A stretch of 64,000 bases of DNA from Capillidium heterosporum (Eukaryota > Entomophthoromycota > Entomophthoromycetes > Entomophthorales > Capillidiaceae): NCBI GenBank assembly GCA_016630905.1, contig WBMQ01000020.1, forward strand, positions 1 through 64,000, written 5' to 3'. Below are positions 1-11,131 of this stretch, piece by piece (within the stretch, counting starts at the first letter, position 1; every line of letters begins with the position of its first letter). The translations under genes and the position numbers were made by a program. Below the pieces are notes generated by a model that searched no databases, was not told the DNA's origin, and worked only from the letters and a program-made list of their open reading frames with translations.

Positions 1-164
1 TGATGTTAGTTCAGGACTATCATTCAAAAAAGTTCAAGATCAATGACCTTCGAGCTAAATACAACAATATTGCCTTATCAGCTATATTCAGAATAGTAGA
101 TCGAGCTGGAAAACTACAACAAGGCGAGGTTTTGAAGATAATAGAGGTTGAAATAGGGTGTTGA
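1..164 (+). pseudogene. Partial duplicate, 3' end of the coiled-coil protein gene
   Basis: This is the inverted copy of the 3' part of the gene at 61917-62388. It reads to a TGA at 162-164 with the C-terminal sequence seen there, ending EVEIGC. The 5' part lies outside the window, so it is not known whether this copy is complete. It carries the same six-A run that breaks the frame in the other copy. Confidence 0.6.
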
Positions 165-857
165 CCGACTAAGACATTGGATACTGCTTGTATATATTGG
201 AGATGAAGTCTACTACAAAACTCAAAACTTTGAAGAATATTTTAAGTAAGGTGTAAGGTCCAAGGGGGTGCCGTTGGATCCAACTAATGATGGTGTCATA
301 ATGGGAGCGTATGACATGAGAGGTTGGAATAGTAGAACCAATGCCGACCACTGCATTGGTAATATGAATCACCCAAAGGAGGTAAGTCCAAAGGGAAGCA
401 AAGAAAGTTTGAGCGGAATGAGCTAAGAGGGTATAGAAGTTGAACCACATATTCGCACGATCTAATAACTAAAAGGCTGACCAGGAACAATACTTTATTC
501 GTAGACAAAACAGATCAGGCTGTCGTAATAGCTATAGTTGATGGTTGAGATCAAGAGGTGAGTAACAGCTATTTAGAAAATAGCGAGGTGGAACGTTTGT
601 CAAGATGCTGGCTTTTGGTAGTCATCGAGGGGTTTAAATATCCCTTTGGCATCTTGGTTGTAGTGATGCTAGCGGGATTGGTTTCCCCTTTGGCAATTCA
701 CTACTCTATAGATTAATTGAGTATTTACCAAGTTTATCTAAAAAAGCCAGTAATTCTATTAACTACTACTGGTGCGTTTCCATGGTTGGAAGGTGTGGAT
801 CAGCTAATGTGCTGCTAATCGCTAGAGTTCCCAGGTTATGGTCAAGTTTAAGAAAAT
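1..857. repeat. Inverted segmental duplication, left arm (partner 61224-62080)
   Basis: The first 857 bases are, apart from at least one single-base indel, the reverse complement of 61224-62080 (paired coordinates sum to 62081-62082). The arm carries the 3' end of the coiled-coil gene and most of one LTR-1. Identity collapses near 857, inside the LTR, where the copies become ordinary diverged LTR-1 relatives. The arm may continue left of the window. Confidence 0.9.
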
Positions 858-1030
858 ATAAAGGTAATCGAAATAATTGATATGTGAGGTGGATTCGTAA
901 CTTAGTTATGAATTGGGGAACAGAAAAAAAGAATTTGAAAATTAGTAAGAAATAGCAAGAGGGAGGGAATCTAAGAAAAGAATAGGTCTATGACCTAATA
1001 ATCGGGATTGTGACGACCAGGGTTGTTACA
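252..1030 (-). mobile_element. LTR-1 copy 1 (solo LTR, short subtype)
   Basis: In element orientation it begins TGTAACAACC at 1030 and ends GGACCTTACA at 252. It carries the family TATTTAAA box, AATAAAG signal and an open hydrophobic frame on the minus strand (ATG at 450) that runs out of the LTR. Flanks are TAAGG and CGATC, so there is no target duplication. The right flank is the interior of another LTR-1, as expected for nested insertion followed by rearrangement. Confidence 0.85.
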
Positions 1031-1396
1031 CGATCAACCCTTTCGAGCCAACGTTAACCTACCAGCCCATCCCTACCTTTGACCCTAACACTGTGGCACC
1101 GGCTGTTGCTCAACCATCACTTAATCGGCCCCCTCCAGTTCAGCATCATTCTACACCCAATTCTCAACCCATCTCTTCGGTCTCCTCCTGGAACTGGGAC
1201 TTGATTACCATTGTGTGGGCGTTCTTTATGGTATACCTCCTTCACCTAGCTGTCCGGTCTGCCATCCGGAGAACCCAAGCCTTTGTCACAAATGCAGTGA
1301 TGGGCCTTAGTTCCGCTTTCCTCACCCACCACATCATTAGCTCGCAATATGATGCCACCATTAGTTGGATCTAGTGGCACCTCTCTGGACCTTACA
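1031..1396 (+). mobile_element. LTR-1 fragment, 3' part, long subtype
   Basis: It matches the 3' third of the long LTR-1 subtype and ends CTGGACCTTACA at 1396. Its 5' part is missing and copy 1 abuts it. The embedded frame is open from the left edge through the SWNWDL segment and the membrane segment to ATISWI, then meets a TAG where other copies have a Gln codon (CAG to TAG). Confidence 0.8.
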
Positions 1397-2704
1397 ATGA
1401 TAGTATTGACAGTATCAATTAAAAATTAGAGGAGTTGTAGGTGTAGATGAAATTAAAATTTCCATTTAAGCTGTAAAACTTTAGTAATAGTAGGGTTCAT
1501 TCAAAGTACATCCAAAACTACAAATTAATTGTATTATCAGGTAGACAACAAAACTAGCTATAGTAAATCTGATTGGGGACTTGTTGAATACACTTGACGA
1601 GCTATATAAAAAGGATTCTAATGTTTATATACTAAAATACAACACCAGTATATGCGACGAAAATTTAATGAGTGTGGACCTGATGCTTCAAGCTAGCATT
1701 CTCCTTGATAAGATGTTGGATGAAGCTAATGGGTTGTGGAAGTACTTCACCTTGGAATACTTAATTCTCCTGTCATTGAGTAATACACACTTCAAACTTT
1801 CGAACAAATACATCATCTGTGTACGGCGTTGCCGTTCAGCCAACTTGCGTAACTCTTTCATGACTTTGTCTTGCTTTTGAAAACTTAATTTATTGTTCTT
1901 GAGAGAAAGGTAGGTAGAAAATTGGTCGAGAGAGTTTAGCTTGCTGAGACTTTTGTAATTTACTGAGAGGGAATGATAATAAGGACAGCTTGAATCTCTT
2001 AGGAATTGTGTGGGGGAACTTAGGGCTGAAGAGTACCTATCGATTTTAGATAAAGTCAGTGTAAGTTATTGGTAAGTTAACTTATCTATTGAGTAAATCG
2101 GATATTGAGTTTTCTAGATCTTCATCAAGGGGTATTATGCTAGCCAATGAAGGTAGCCTTGGCTTCTCCAAATTTTCGGTGTTGAGGACATCGTCTAGGT
2201 TATTTCCTAGGTTGTCGGCTTCCCTGGCAAAGTTGTAGGTAAAGTTCGCTTTGGTTGAAATTATGTTATCAACAATGGTATCGATGATGAGATTACAGGA
2301 TGCCTTGTATATATTAAATAGTTAAAATCGTTGGGTAGTGATACTATAAATTATAAAACGGTAGCATAAGTTGAAAATATAAAGAAGCTTATTAAATGCT
2401 TGAGAATTTATAGCTTCTTGACTAAAGCAAGTTTAGGTAAGAAATTGATGTAGGTCGGAAATTTAAACTTTTTAAGCAACTGTAGTAAAATTTAGTTTGC
2501 AGATTCCCATTTTAACTTAACTTGCAGATTAGGACATAGAAGTAAGCACTTAGATGTATATCGAGGTTTACCGTTTTTTATATTTAGTCCTTGAAAAGAG
2601 AAAGAAAACGTACACTTGAAATTAATTGTAAGCTGAAACTTGTGTTTTATTAGGAGTTAATGTAAGTTTTTGGAAAACTATTACTAAAGTGAGCAATTCC
2701 CCTA
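1397..2704. other. No recognisable gene
   Basis: This AT-rich stretch has no coding region I can support. A 99-codon frame at 1581-1880 starts at TTG and shows no domain. It could be a remnant exon, but nothing in the window corroborates it. Confidence 0.5.
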
Positions 2705-3200
2705 TGTTAACTTAGCTCTCCAACTAAGTTGTATATTGAACATTGGATTAGTTGAGTTTTTTGTATATAATCCACATTTGTACTACTATTTGACAATGTG
2801 CTTTGGGTTATATATTTGCATCTTTTACTTATGTTTTTCCAGTACTTTAAATCACTACCCACCTATTTCTCATTATTTAACCACCCACCAGTTTGCTTAG
2901 TTTATCTGAGATCAATTTTCTGTTATATATATAATTGCTGTTCAAACTCGATATCGGATTCTCCGATTGCTGCCCTGCAGACAAAGTGAGTCTTAACCGC
3001 TGTGGTGGACCACCACAACCGGGGCATGAGCCTTCTGTTTTGTAGGAAAGAACCTATTTACAAGCCTCAAAGTTACGCCTTTTTTCTGAGCTACGATATA
3101 TATGTCGAAGCTCTGGCATAGAGAGAAAAGGAAAAGTATTTTTGAATCAATTTATCAGTATTGTTTTGAGGTTTTTCTTTTTGGATTTCTCAGATCATAA
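2705..3200 (+). mobile_element. LTR-3 fragment (5' part)
   Basis: It starts TGTTAACTTAGC with the family hairpin (arms AACTTAG/CTAAGTT) and follows the family through the GCCCTGCAGAC segment and the ATATATGTCGAAGCTC segment. It degenerates near 3200 and lacks the GGCCAACA end. Confidence 0.75.
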
Positions 3201-3382
3201 GAATTAAGAAATAATTTATCGGTAAATACGTAGTTACTCAGTTTTATATGTAGAACAATACATAATTCGTAAATGAGCTGATAATTACTTAACTAACAGC
3301 CTATTTAATATTTAATAGGAAAATGTGCTATAAATTTAATATTATTTAATTACTCAGTTTAAGTATTTCATCCTGCATCTAA

Positions 3383-3966
3383 TGTAAGGTCCAAGGGGGT
3401 GCCGTTGGATTCAACTAATGATGGTGTCATAATGAGAGCGTATGACATGAGAGATCGGAACAGTAAAACTAATGCCGACCACTACATTGGTAATATGAAT
3501 CACTCAAAAGAGGTAAGTTTGAAGAGAGGCGAAGAAAGCCAAGAAGTAGTGAGCTGAGAGGGCACAGAATTCGGACTACATAGTAATGTTATGCTGATAA
3601 CTAAGAACAAGACTTTATTCGTAGACTAGGAAACAGAATCAGGCTATCAGGAACAGCTATAGCTAAGGAATAGCGAGGTGGAACACTATCAAGATATAGA
3701 CTTTTGATAGCGATCAAAGGATTTAAATATCCCTGATATTCTGAAATAGCTAATTTAAATGTAGGTTTATCCATCCTCATAGTTAAGCGAAGAAGCAGAA
3801 TTAAAAATTACAATAAAATCTAGAGGCAGAACAGGTTCGTAGCCAAAATAGCTATGAATTAAGTTATCGACAGAGAAAGTTGATAGAGCAAGTGGTATGG
3901 GAGAACAAATAAGCGGAGCAGAGCTATGGTCTAGTAGTAAGAATTGTAAAAATAAAGGCTGTTGCA
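3383..3966 (-). mobile_element. LTR-1 copy 2, degenerate
   Basis: It starts TGTAAGGTCC on the plus strand and ends near 3966 in a degenerate GTTGCA (from GTTACA). The embedded frame is broken. It sits beside the SSP remnant at 4249-4527 at the same junction seen at 23128 and 42944, so SSP repeat and LTR-1 were duplicated together at least three times. Confidence 0.75.
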
Positions 3967-4248
3967 ACTAGCATACTTTTTATAGAATTGCATAGCTATT
4001 CCAGAAATGTAACTCTATATACAAAATATTACCAACTATATAATGCACACTTTAAGTAATTTACAAGTTTTTTCAAGTTTGTTTAAGTATCTATTAATGA
4101 TTTAAAATCTACTTAAATATGGAATAAAATATCATTAAGTTTATATTACATTCTTTTATTGAATAATAAATAGGCTTTTAGTGAGTAGTTATCGATTTAT
4201 TTATAAATTATGTATTATATAAAACTAAGTAGTTATATATTTATCAAT

Positions 4249-4527
4249 TTATTTCCTAATTTTAGTGATTCGGATGTGCCATGATAACAAAGTGTTGCAG
4301 TTTTCATTGAAGCGGAGCTGGGCAAAGGCACTACCGGGACAGCATTCCATAGCCTTCAAATTTGAACCTGGCACTTTAGTAATCAAACGTGTAAACATTA
4401 CTGCGGGGACTGCTTGGGTCAGGCATTTGGCACTGGCTACCATACTGACGATGGCAGAAATTAGGAAATAAGTTGGAAATGTATCTGGACTGTTTGTTGT
4501 AATGTTTTTATTGAGAATTCGAGTCAT
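4249..4527 (-). pseudogene. Small secreted protein (SSP) family member, internally deleted
   Basis: The ATG at 4525-4527 opens a frame of about 92 codons with a hydrophobic segment (YFLISAIVSMVASAK) that could be a signal peptide or anchor, and a C-terminal AMECCPGSAF...RFNENC motif. Compared with the copies at 22389, 42243 and 60167 it lacks most of the middle (the CGCIDAI...ILHKAKGC region). A TATAAAAA box lies just upstream, as in the other copies. The family is not one I recognise. The frame is open, so a short product is possible, but the internal deletion suggests a decayed gene. Confidence 0.5.
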
Positions 4528-4554
4528 CGATACTCTTTTTATACTGCTTTTCAC

Positions 4555-5658
4555 ATTCTTAGGTGGTTACGTACTGCTTACTATTCCTTCCTTCGAGGTG
4601 TCTCGGACCAAGGCTTAGAATGAGTATAGTTCCGCTTCCGTTAATGCTACAGTTCAACCCATTACTTTTAACTACAATTAAGCTACTCAAAGCTAAAGCT
4701 TCGTACTAGACCAAATAGGCTTTAAACCAATATTTAGGATGCAGCTTTTGTCCACCTCTATTCCATATCTAAATTGAAATTTTCAAAGGAATAGACTTAA
4801 TCGATAAGTCCTAGAGTCTTACTTTATAAAGTCCGTTTGGCTCTACCTTGGATTTGAAGGTGGACTATGTCTTGAGATTAAAGTTTGCCTCAGTGTAAAC
4901 TTCCAAATACTGGCCTGCCAGTAACCAGTAACTTCATTAGGTTTTTAATTAGCTATAAAAATTTTAGAGGAATACACACTAACATATACATAACAATTAT
5001 AAACACCGGTGAGCTATGATTCAAAAGATAGATCTGAGATTGGCAACTTTCTTGCAATGCCTAGCTCTAAAAGGTGTCTGTAGTTTCGAGTCTTGCTATA
5101 CAAAGACATATAGAATTGAAAAACTCCCCAATTCTTTGAATGCAAACGTACATGTATTAAGAATCTTATAGACCAACCCCATCCTAAAATAATCAATCAG
5201 TAGACTCTGTACTCATAAAGGCAAACTACTGTCGATAGCAGTGTCAACTGAGCTTATATTGGCTTTCAGAAGAATCCTTTTTAAATGGGCTTTTTTTGAC
5301 CTTTGCATTTATTTTTAGCTTTGAATTCACCTGCTTTATTCTCTGCTTCAAGTTATTTTATGCTACACTTAACATAGAACTTGTGCATCTATATGGATGT
5401 TTATTATTGTCTATTGATTAGAAAATTTTATTTGAAACGATATAGCTTATCAATTTATTATAACATGCTTGTAGGTTTAATATATTTCAAAAAATTGTAA
5501 AGGTCATATTTAGGTTCTATATATTAGCATATTTCAATCGAAATAAAGCTAGGGAAAAGTAAAATATCCATCCTCACAACACAAATTAGTAAAATATATA
5601 TTTAGTGATGCCTATCAAACTCAAAAGGTTTGCAAATCTATTCAGTTGAATTAATATA
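4555..5658. repeat. Non-coding dispersed block between SSP remnant and F-box gene
   Basis: This stretch is similar, at lower identity, to 31789-32742 and, in pieces, to 21908-22380, 41900-42240 and 59560-60160. It shows no gene of its own. An open frame on the minus strand at 5014-5196 has no family features. The repeated occurrence next to F-box and SSP sequences says the whole SSP-spacer-F-box block is an old segmental duplication. Confidence 0.6.
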
Positions 5659-5659
5659 T

Positions 5660-5811
5660 TTTCCAATTAAACGTTCAGCAACTTAAAAAATGAATAGCTA
5701 ATATAGCTAAATGAGATGTTAAACAACCGCATAATTTTAAAGCAAGTGTTTAGCATTTACTTAGCTACACTAACTATTCATTTTTTAGATTACTGACTAT
5801 TTAATTGGAAA
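5660..5811. repeat. Foldback (MITE-like) element upstream of F-box gene
   Basis: Two imperfect inverted arms of about 65 bases surround a spacer of about 20. They start TTTCCAATTAAA and end TTTAATTGGAAA, with shared inner words such as AAAAAATGAATAG and its complement. The same structure recurs at 32743-32896 and 58068-58219. No clear target duplication is visible. Confidence 0.75.
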
Positions 5812-6040
5812 TGTAACTTTCTTCTAATGCCTTTAGTACTAAGCCATTGTATTTTGTATCCAATGAAATTACAAGTGCTTTTAATCATAGAAAGTATTGG
5901 AGCTTGAAAAATAAAATGATGGAATATTATTCCAGAAACCAGTCATTTAATTTTTAGCTAATTTTAAGCTTTTTATCAAACAAATATAAACTTTAAAATG
6001 GAGCCGATACAGCTGCTGTAAACACTCAGCCTAAACTAAT

Positions 6041-7531
6041 ATGAGCCAGCTATTAAAACTTCCTAACGAACTCCTTACAGCTGTTTTCTCAGCACTGGAT
6101 AGAAAGACCCAATTCACTTTGGCCCAGCAGAACCAACTTGTACCTTTTCTTAGAGATTTGCCAGTAACAGCTTTATACAAATGGAGTTATAGCTTGGATT
6201 CATCAGTGTATGCAATTGGTAAGTTTAGCAACTATACGAAGCTAGCTACATTGGAGCTTTGGCTTCCTGATGATTTTCATTCCGACTGCTTTTCAAATTC
6301 AAGAAGCCATGATATGATTGGTGTGAGTCAAGTGGCCTTCAATAGAATTATAGGAAGCTTAGTAGTAAGTATAAAAAAGTTGAAGTCTTTTGGCTTACAC
6401 TTTGAAGTTTGCCCATTGTCTACCAAAAGCCTCCCTATAGATATATCCACTTTAGGGTCAGCAGTTGCTAATCTCATCAACTTCGAACTGAAGTGCTCTT
6501 CCAGGTACGTAAACTGGAACTGGGTAACTAATTTTCACATGCCCAAACTGACAAGTCTGGTTCTTGAAGTCTCCAACCTTGCTAACGAAAATTTCCTTGC
6601 ACTTCAGAGAGCCTTCCCAAGCCTAGTGAAGCTTTCTATTCTTTGTAAAGGCAGAACCAAGTGGTCCTTCGAATATAAGATGTCCAAGCTGAAGTACTTG
6701 AAGCTTGAGGTTAGAGTACTGCTCTCCCAGCACTTAACATCCATTAGTAAGAACTGTCCAAACCTTGAATATTTGAATTTAGATGTGGATAGCATAAAAG
6801 AATCAAGAGAGCCGTCATTCCGTTTCGAAAAGCTAACTCAACTCAAAGTTGCAATGCATGAATCTGGTTCCGAAGAGCTTGAATACATGCACAAGGTTTT
6901 AATTATGCAACACTTTCCAAAGCTCCAACGGCTGGAGTTGGGTAATAACTGGACAGAGCAAGACTTCTCCATCAATTCTGACCTTTGGATAGGTCTCGAG
7001 ACTTTAATTCTGTACCACTTTTCCTCCCAATCTTTAGCTAATTTACAGCTCCTACCCATGCTAAAAGTACTTATAGTCCCTATAAGCACATTTACCAATG
7101 AAGATTGTCTAAGAAAGTTGGTTGAATTTGCACCTAACCTGGAATGCCTACATCTTAAAGATTATACTGGCCATACTCAACTCTTCAACTTTGAGCCCAA
7201 GTTAAAGTTAAAACAGCTTTCCTTTGAAAACTTTTCAAAGCTGGACCTCCCACTTGTCAATTTCGTAACCAAATGCAATATGATACAAAAGTTTGGACTT
7301 TCCCTTAATATATCAACGTTTCTATACTCTTACCATGGAAATAGCCAAGCCAAGCTAAACTTCAAGCTACCTGACGCCCAGTTTCCCAACCTGTTGCATT
7401 TAGAACTGAAGTTTGTACCAAAAGAATTGAAGCTTTGGTTTGTAGGATGCTCTCCATCTCTCTTTAAATTAACCTTTGAGTATTTAAACGGTTATGCCTT
7501 TGAGGTTGCTGACACTCAATTCTTCTATTGA
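6041..7531 (+). CDS. F-box/LRR protein (copy 1)
   Basis: A single uninterrupted 496-codon frame starts MSQLLKLPNELLTAVFSALD, which fits a weak N-terminal F-box (LPNELL...). It continues into a long array of irregular leucine-rich repeats, for example NCPNLEYLNLDVD, FPKLQRLELGNN and FAPNLECLHLKDY. F-box/LRR proteins usually recruit substrates to SCF ubiquitin ligases through the Skp1-binding F-box, with the repeats choosing the target; here that is inferred from architecture only. No signal peptide, membrane segment or intron is apparent. The predicted protein is identical to the one at 56348-57838, and a truncated relative lies at 33129-33317, so this is a locally amplified family. Confidence 0.8.
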   Translation: MSQLLKLPNELLTAVFSALDRKTQFTLAQQNQLVPFLRDLPVTALYKWSYSLDSSVYAIGKFSNYTKLATLELWLPDDFHSDCFSNSRSHDMIGVSQVAFNRIIGSLVVSIKKLKSFGLHFEVCPLSTKSLPIDISTLGSAVANLINFELKCSSRYVNWNWVTNFHMPKLTSLVLEVSNLANENFLALQRAFPSLVKLSILCKGRTKWSFEYKMSKLKYLKLEVRVLLSQHLTSISKNCPNLEYLNLDVDSIKESREPSFRFEKLTQLKVAMHESGSEELEYMHKVLIMQHFPKLQRLELGNNWTEQDFSINSDLWIGLETLILYHFSSQSLANLQLLPMLKVLIVPISTFTNEDCLRKLVEFAPNLECLHLKDYTGHTQLFNFEPKLKLKQLSFENFSKLDLPLVNFVTKCNMIQKFGLSLNISTFLYSYHGNSQAKLNFKLPDAQFPNLLHLELKFVPKELKLWFVGCSPSLFKLTFEYLNGYAFEVADTQFFY

Positions 7532-8243
7532 AATTCTTAATGGAGCTCAAGTTCAATGAGTACGGTCTTAGTATAGTGACACCAAACAAGTTAAGAATTA
7601 TCAACTGTCTGTATTTATAGCTCAATTAAATTAATGTATACCATTTTCAAGAATTATTTATTTTCATTTAAAAATTATACAAGCTTCAAACAAAGCCCAC
7701 TTGTACGAGAACTTTCAAAAAGCGATAATCGATTTGGCTGTCTATATGTATATAATGGGCGTAATCCGACCAGAAATTAAACTTATAGCTAATAAATTCG
7801 TATATGAAAACTGACAAATCGTAAAATCATTGGCTAGAACAAATTTTTAGACCTGAATGACAAAGATTTGAGAATCAACCTTTTGAATTTCAACAACCCA
7901 GTATGAAGCAAGTAAAGCAAATGATTTTTTAAAGCCAAAATGTTTATTTAGAATAAAGCATAAGATAAATAATAAATATGTTCTAGATGCTTCTTAAAGC
8001 ACTTAGAGGTTGAAATGAGAAGGTGGGGGACAGATCTTCCCAAATAATATTTTCGTTCCCAAGGAACAAAAAAAAGCTACCAGGTAACAAAGGATCAAGG
8101 TCTGGCCAGGATGCGATTTCTTCTACAAGTCTGCCTTCATATATTGGGTACTAACGTTTCTCAAGTGATTTGAAAGAGACAAAAATATTGGAAGCGATCC
8201 CAGCTGAAAGAAGCAGCAGAATCATCCTGAAGCCTATTATAAA
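7532..8243. other. Intergenic, no gene seen
   Basis: This stretch separates the F-box gene from LTR-1 copy 3. It is AT-rich and lies inside the inverted duplication. No coding region or RNA gene is evident. Confidence 0.5.
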
Positions 8244-9013
8244 TGTAAGGTCCAAGGGAGTGCTGTTGGATCCAACTAATGATGGTGTCACAATAGGAGC
8301 GTATGAAATGAGAGGTCGGGATAGTAGAACCAATGCCAACCACTGCATTGGTAATATGAATCATCCAAAGGAGGTAAATCCAAAGAGAAGTGAAGAAAGT
8401 TTGAACGGAGTGAGCTAAGAGGGTATAGAAGTCGAATCACATATTCACACGATCTAATAACTAAAAGGCTGACCAGGAACAATACTTTATTCGTAGACAA
8501 AACAGATCAGGCTGTCAGAGACAGCTATGGTTGATGGTTAGGATCAAGAGGTGAGTAACAGCTATTTAGAAAGTAGCGAGGTGGAACATTGTCAAGATGA
8601 ATTCTTTGGGTAATGACAGAAAGGGATTTAAATACCCCTTTGATACTTTGGCAGTAGTTATAACAGAGTGATTAGGTTTCCATCTGCAATTAACTATTCT
8701 ATAGATTAAGATTTTGTCAAATTTCGCCAGAAAAGTCCGTACTAATCTAAACTACTACTGGTGAGTTTATTATTGCCAAAGCTTTAATATCCAATGCTCT
8801 GCTGTTAATAGTGGAGATTCCTAGATAGTCATCAGAACTAAGAAAAAGAATAAAGGTGAAAAAATGTCTGGTGTAGGGCAGATTCGGAACTAAACATAGC
8901 TATGGGTTGCAGGTTGGAAATTAAAAGTTGATGAAAAGAAAATGGTAAGGAAGCGAATGAGGGAGTAGGTCTATGACCTCATAATAGGGATTGTAACAAT
9001 CAGGGTTTTTACA
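8244..9013 (-). mobile_element. LTR-1 copy 3 (short subtype), junction of two duplications
   Basis: It starts TGTAAGGTCC at 8244 and ends GTTTTTACA at 9013. The flanks ATAAA and CAGAT do not match. Its left three quarters belong to the inverted duplication and its last about 47 bases to the direct duplication, so both rearrangements have breakpoints inside this one LTR. A minus-strand hydrophobic frame is open to the edge. Confidence 0.85.
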
Positions 9014-9423
9014 CAGATAGTATTATTGAGCTAGTTTTGGAAAATGTTACTTTGCAAAGCCATTAATTCCAAAATAGCAAATTCAAATATATTGAAATTT
9101 TAGTATCAAAGGACTTATAATATATGCTATAAAAGAGGTATTAAAAACAGCGATGAGTAAATAGCTAAAGACGAAGACAAGAAGAATGAATGATAAGGTC
9201 ATGCAGTTCACAAAGATTCGGGGATATTAAGGTAGGTGGTGCTCTTCTATCTAAAAACAAAGATATACAACCAAAGCCTTATATACTAATGGATATATTT
9301 AACCTTTGTGTATTTTCAATTAGCTTCTGATATCTATGGTTTAGTGTTTTCATAGGGGATATGACCTCTTATATCACCAAGAATCTATTATATTATTTCA
9401 CTATCAGAAAACACTCATAATGG

Positions 9424-9702
9424 TTATTGGGCAAACCTAACTGTTGTTATATCCCGGAAAACCAATGCGATTCCCAACACCTGATAGCATATATTTTGTA
9501 TCACTCTCTGCACAATATTTTCAAATGATGATATTACCTTATGTTGACCAATAAAATGGTTTGAAAGATATAGTTTGACTAAATCGTTTAAAGAGACTTT
9601 GGAAAAGCGGAGCAATTCATTCGAGTAGTTTGGCATTTTGAAAGTAGGATGTAAAGTAAATGTTGACAAAGTTTTGTATAAAATATTAAGATCTAGCCAC
9701 AT
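9424..9702 (-). CDS. Hypothetical 92-residue protein (copy 1)
   Basis: An ATG-initiated frame (MWLDLNILYKTL...) ends in TAA. It has no signal peptide and no family I recognise. The composition is leucine- and isoleucine-rich with scattered polar residues, and one stretch (SNELLRFSKVSLNDLVKLYL) loosely resembles an F-box helix. The identical copy at 45004-45282 carries no independent evidence because the whole block is recently duplicated. It may be a lone exon or chance frame. Confidence 0.3.
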   Translation of the reverse strand: MWLDLNILYKTLSTFTLHPTFKMPNYSNELLRFSKVSLNDLVKLYLSNHFIGQHKVISSFENIVQRVIQNICYQVLGIALVFRDITTVRFAQ

Positions 9703-9933
9703 TCATTCCTTAAAATGAATTTGAAAGTATATGCAAATATTTTAATAAATATGGGTTTCCGATTACAACTTACAGGCAGTGTTCTACAAAACGAATCATG
9801 CTTCCCTCTATTTTCTAAAAAATTAAAACTTTGTGTTAAATAGTTGGTTAACTTGAAGAGTCACGATTTGTTTTGCAGAGCACTACTTAAAAAGCATTGA
9901 TAAAATTCTAAACCTGTGTACATCTAGTACATG

Positions 9934-10672
9934 CTATATTGAGGTAGCCTTCAATTTTCGTGTACCCTCCTTGACGTTGCTTTTGTTGTGAAGCAAATCC
10001 TCTAAGTAGTTAGGACCATACATCAACTTGTGAGCTTTGATACATTTCTTTGTAGCCAGATGCCTATTGAATATATCCTTCCTATAGAACCCTGTCTTGC
10101 AAGGTTGGCAGTAATAGGCCTTAACTATGGAATGGATTCCTTGGTGTCACTTGAGGATATACTTGCGGTCAAAAAGCTTGTGGCATACATCGCATTTGAA
10201 AATCAAGGGCAGCTTACTTTTTTTACCTTTGCCTCGGTAGTTAGAGAAGTTAAAACTCGAGTTGGAATTGTGGGTTGCACTGCTATTAAGAGGTACGTCA
10301 TCAGTATTAGAAAGTACGACAGAGGATTCTCGGGAACAAGGTGGTATCTGGGGGTAGCTTTTGTTAAAATGGTGGTCAAAACTAGCCCAATTAAATTGTA
10401 AACTGTTTAATATCGGCCATGAGGTGGATAATTTGTTGGAACTGGTATAACTTTGGCCAGCATAGTCTCCTATGTGGCCAAACTCCGATTTTATTGGCAA
10501 GAAGTCAGTTGGAGGCAGATATAATCCCATCAAGCAGGTATCTATTCCATTTGCGAATGGGGGGGCTATTGTAACTGGTTGGATCTTTATGAGCCTGCGA
10601 AAATGAGTCGCTCCAGAAGTTCAAAGTACTCACTTGACAGGTTAAATAGTCTTCTTTTGTAATTTTCTCCAT
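9934..10672 (-). pseudogene. C2H2 zinc-finger gene, frameshifted and with premature stop (copy 1)
   Basis: This is the paralogue of the intact gene at 12506-13279. From an ATG at about 10672 the frame meets a run of seven G (10559-10565; six in the partner copy) that shifts it. Further on, finger 1 reads CDVCHKLFDRKYILK followed by TGA (10147-10149) where the intact gene has Arg. Past the TGA the same frame continues with finger 2 (YYCQPCKTGFYRKDIFNRH...) to a TAG at 9934. Two separate lesions argue for a pseudogene; readthrough of the TGA is possible but unproven. Confidence 0.7.
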
Positions 10673-11131
10673 CTTCAAGTGCTTTCATTATTCATTTGAA
10701 GATCTTCTGTGTTTAATCCATTATATATAGCGCTAGAATTTTAAATACAATGAGACTGTAGCTAAAGTAGTTTAAAATTTTGGATCGGATTAAGCTAAAA
10801 AATATATTATGCCATTTAACTTCAGTCTTTATTTTAGCATGCAAAGCTATTTGTAAGATAAACTGCAGAACTTAATATATTTTTAATAAAGAGTGGGTGA
10901 TGGGAATGAAGATAATGAGATGAAGCTAAATAATATAGTAAAATAACTAGGTTGATATTTTCAAAATACTGGAAATAAAATAGTTACGATGATATGTAAT
11001 TTAATGAAATGCTAAGATAGAATGCAAAATACAATTTTGTTGATACATGAAGGATGGGTATACTGCTTTTCTTATATGACAATAAGACTAAATGTGATTC
11101 ATTCTAATATATTGGGACCGTTGTAATAACA

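Larger units (their letters stand above)
5487..8778. repeat. Inverted segmental duplication, left arm (partner 55101-58392)
   Basis: The arms are near-identical reverse complements (paired coordinates sum to 63879), including the F-box gene whose predicted proteins are the same. Left of about 5487 the copies are related but clearly diverged. Right of about 8778 they diverge inside an LTR-1. Confidence 0.92.

Noticed and set aside
1581-1880. 99-codon frame
   Set aside because: TTG start, no domain, no second copy and no splice signals that would support it.
10030-10401. 123-codon plus-strand frame, repeated at 45610-45981
   Set aside because: Antisense shadow of the zinc-finger pseudogene.
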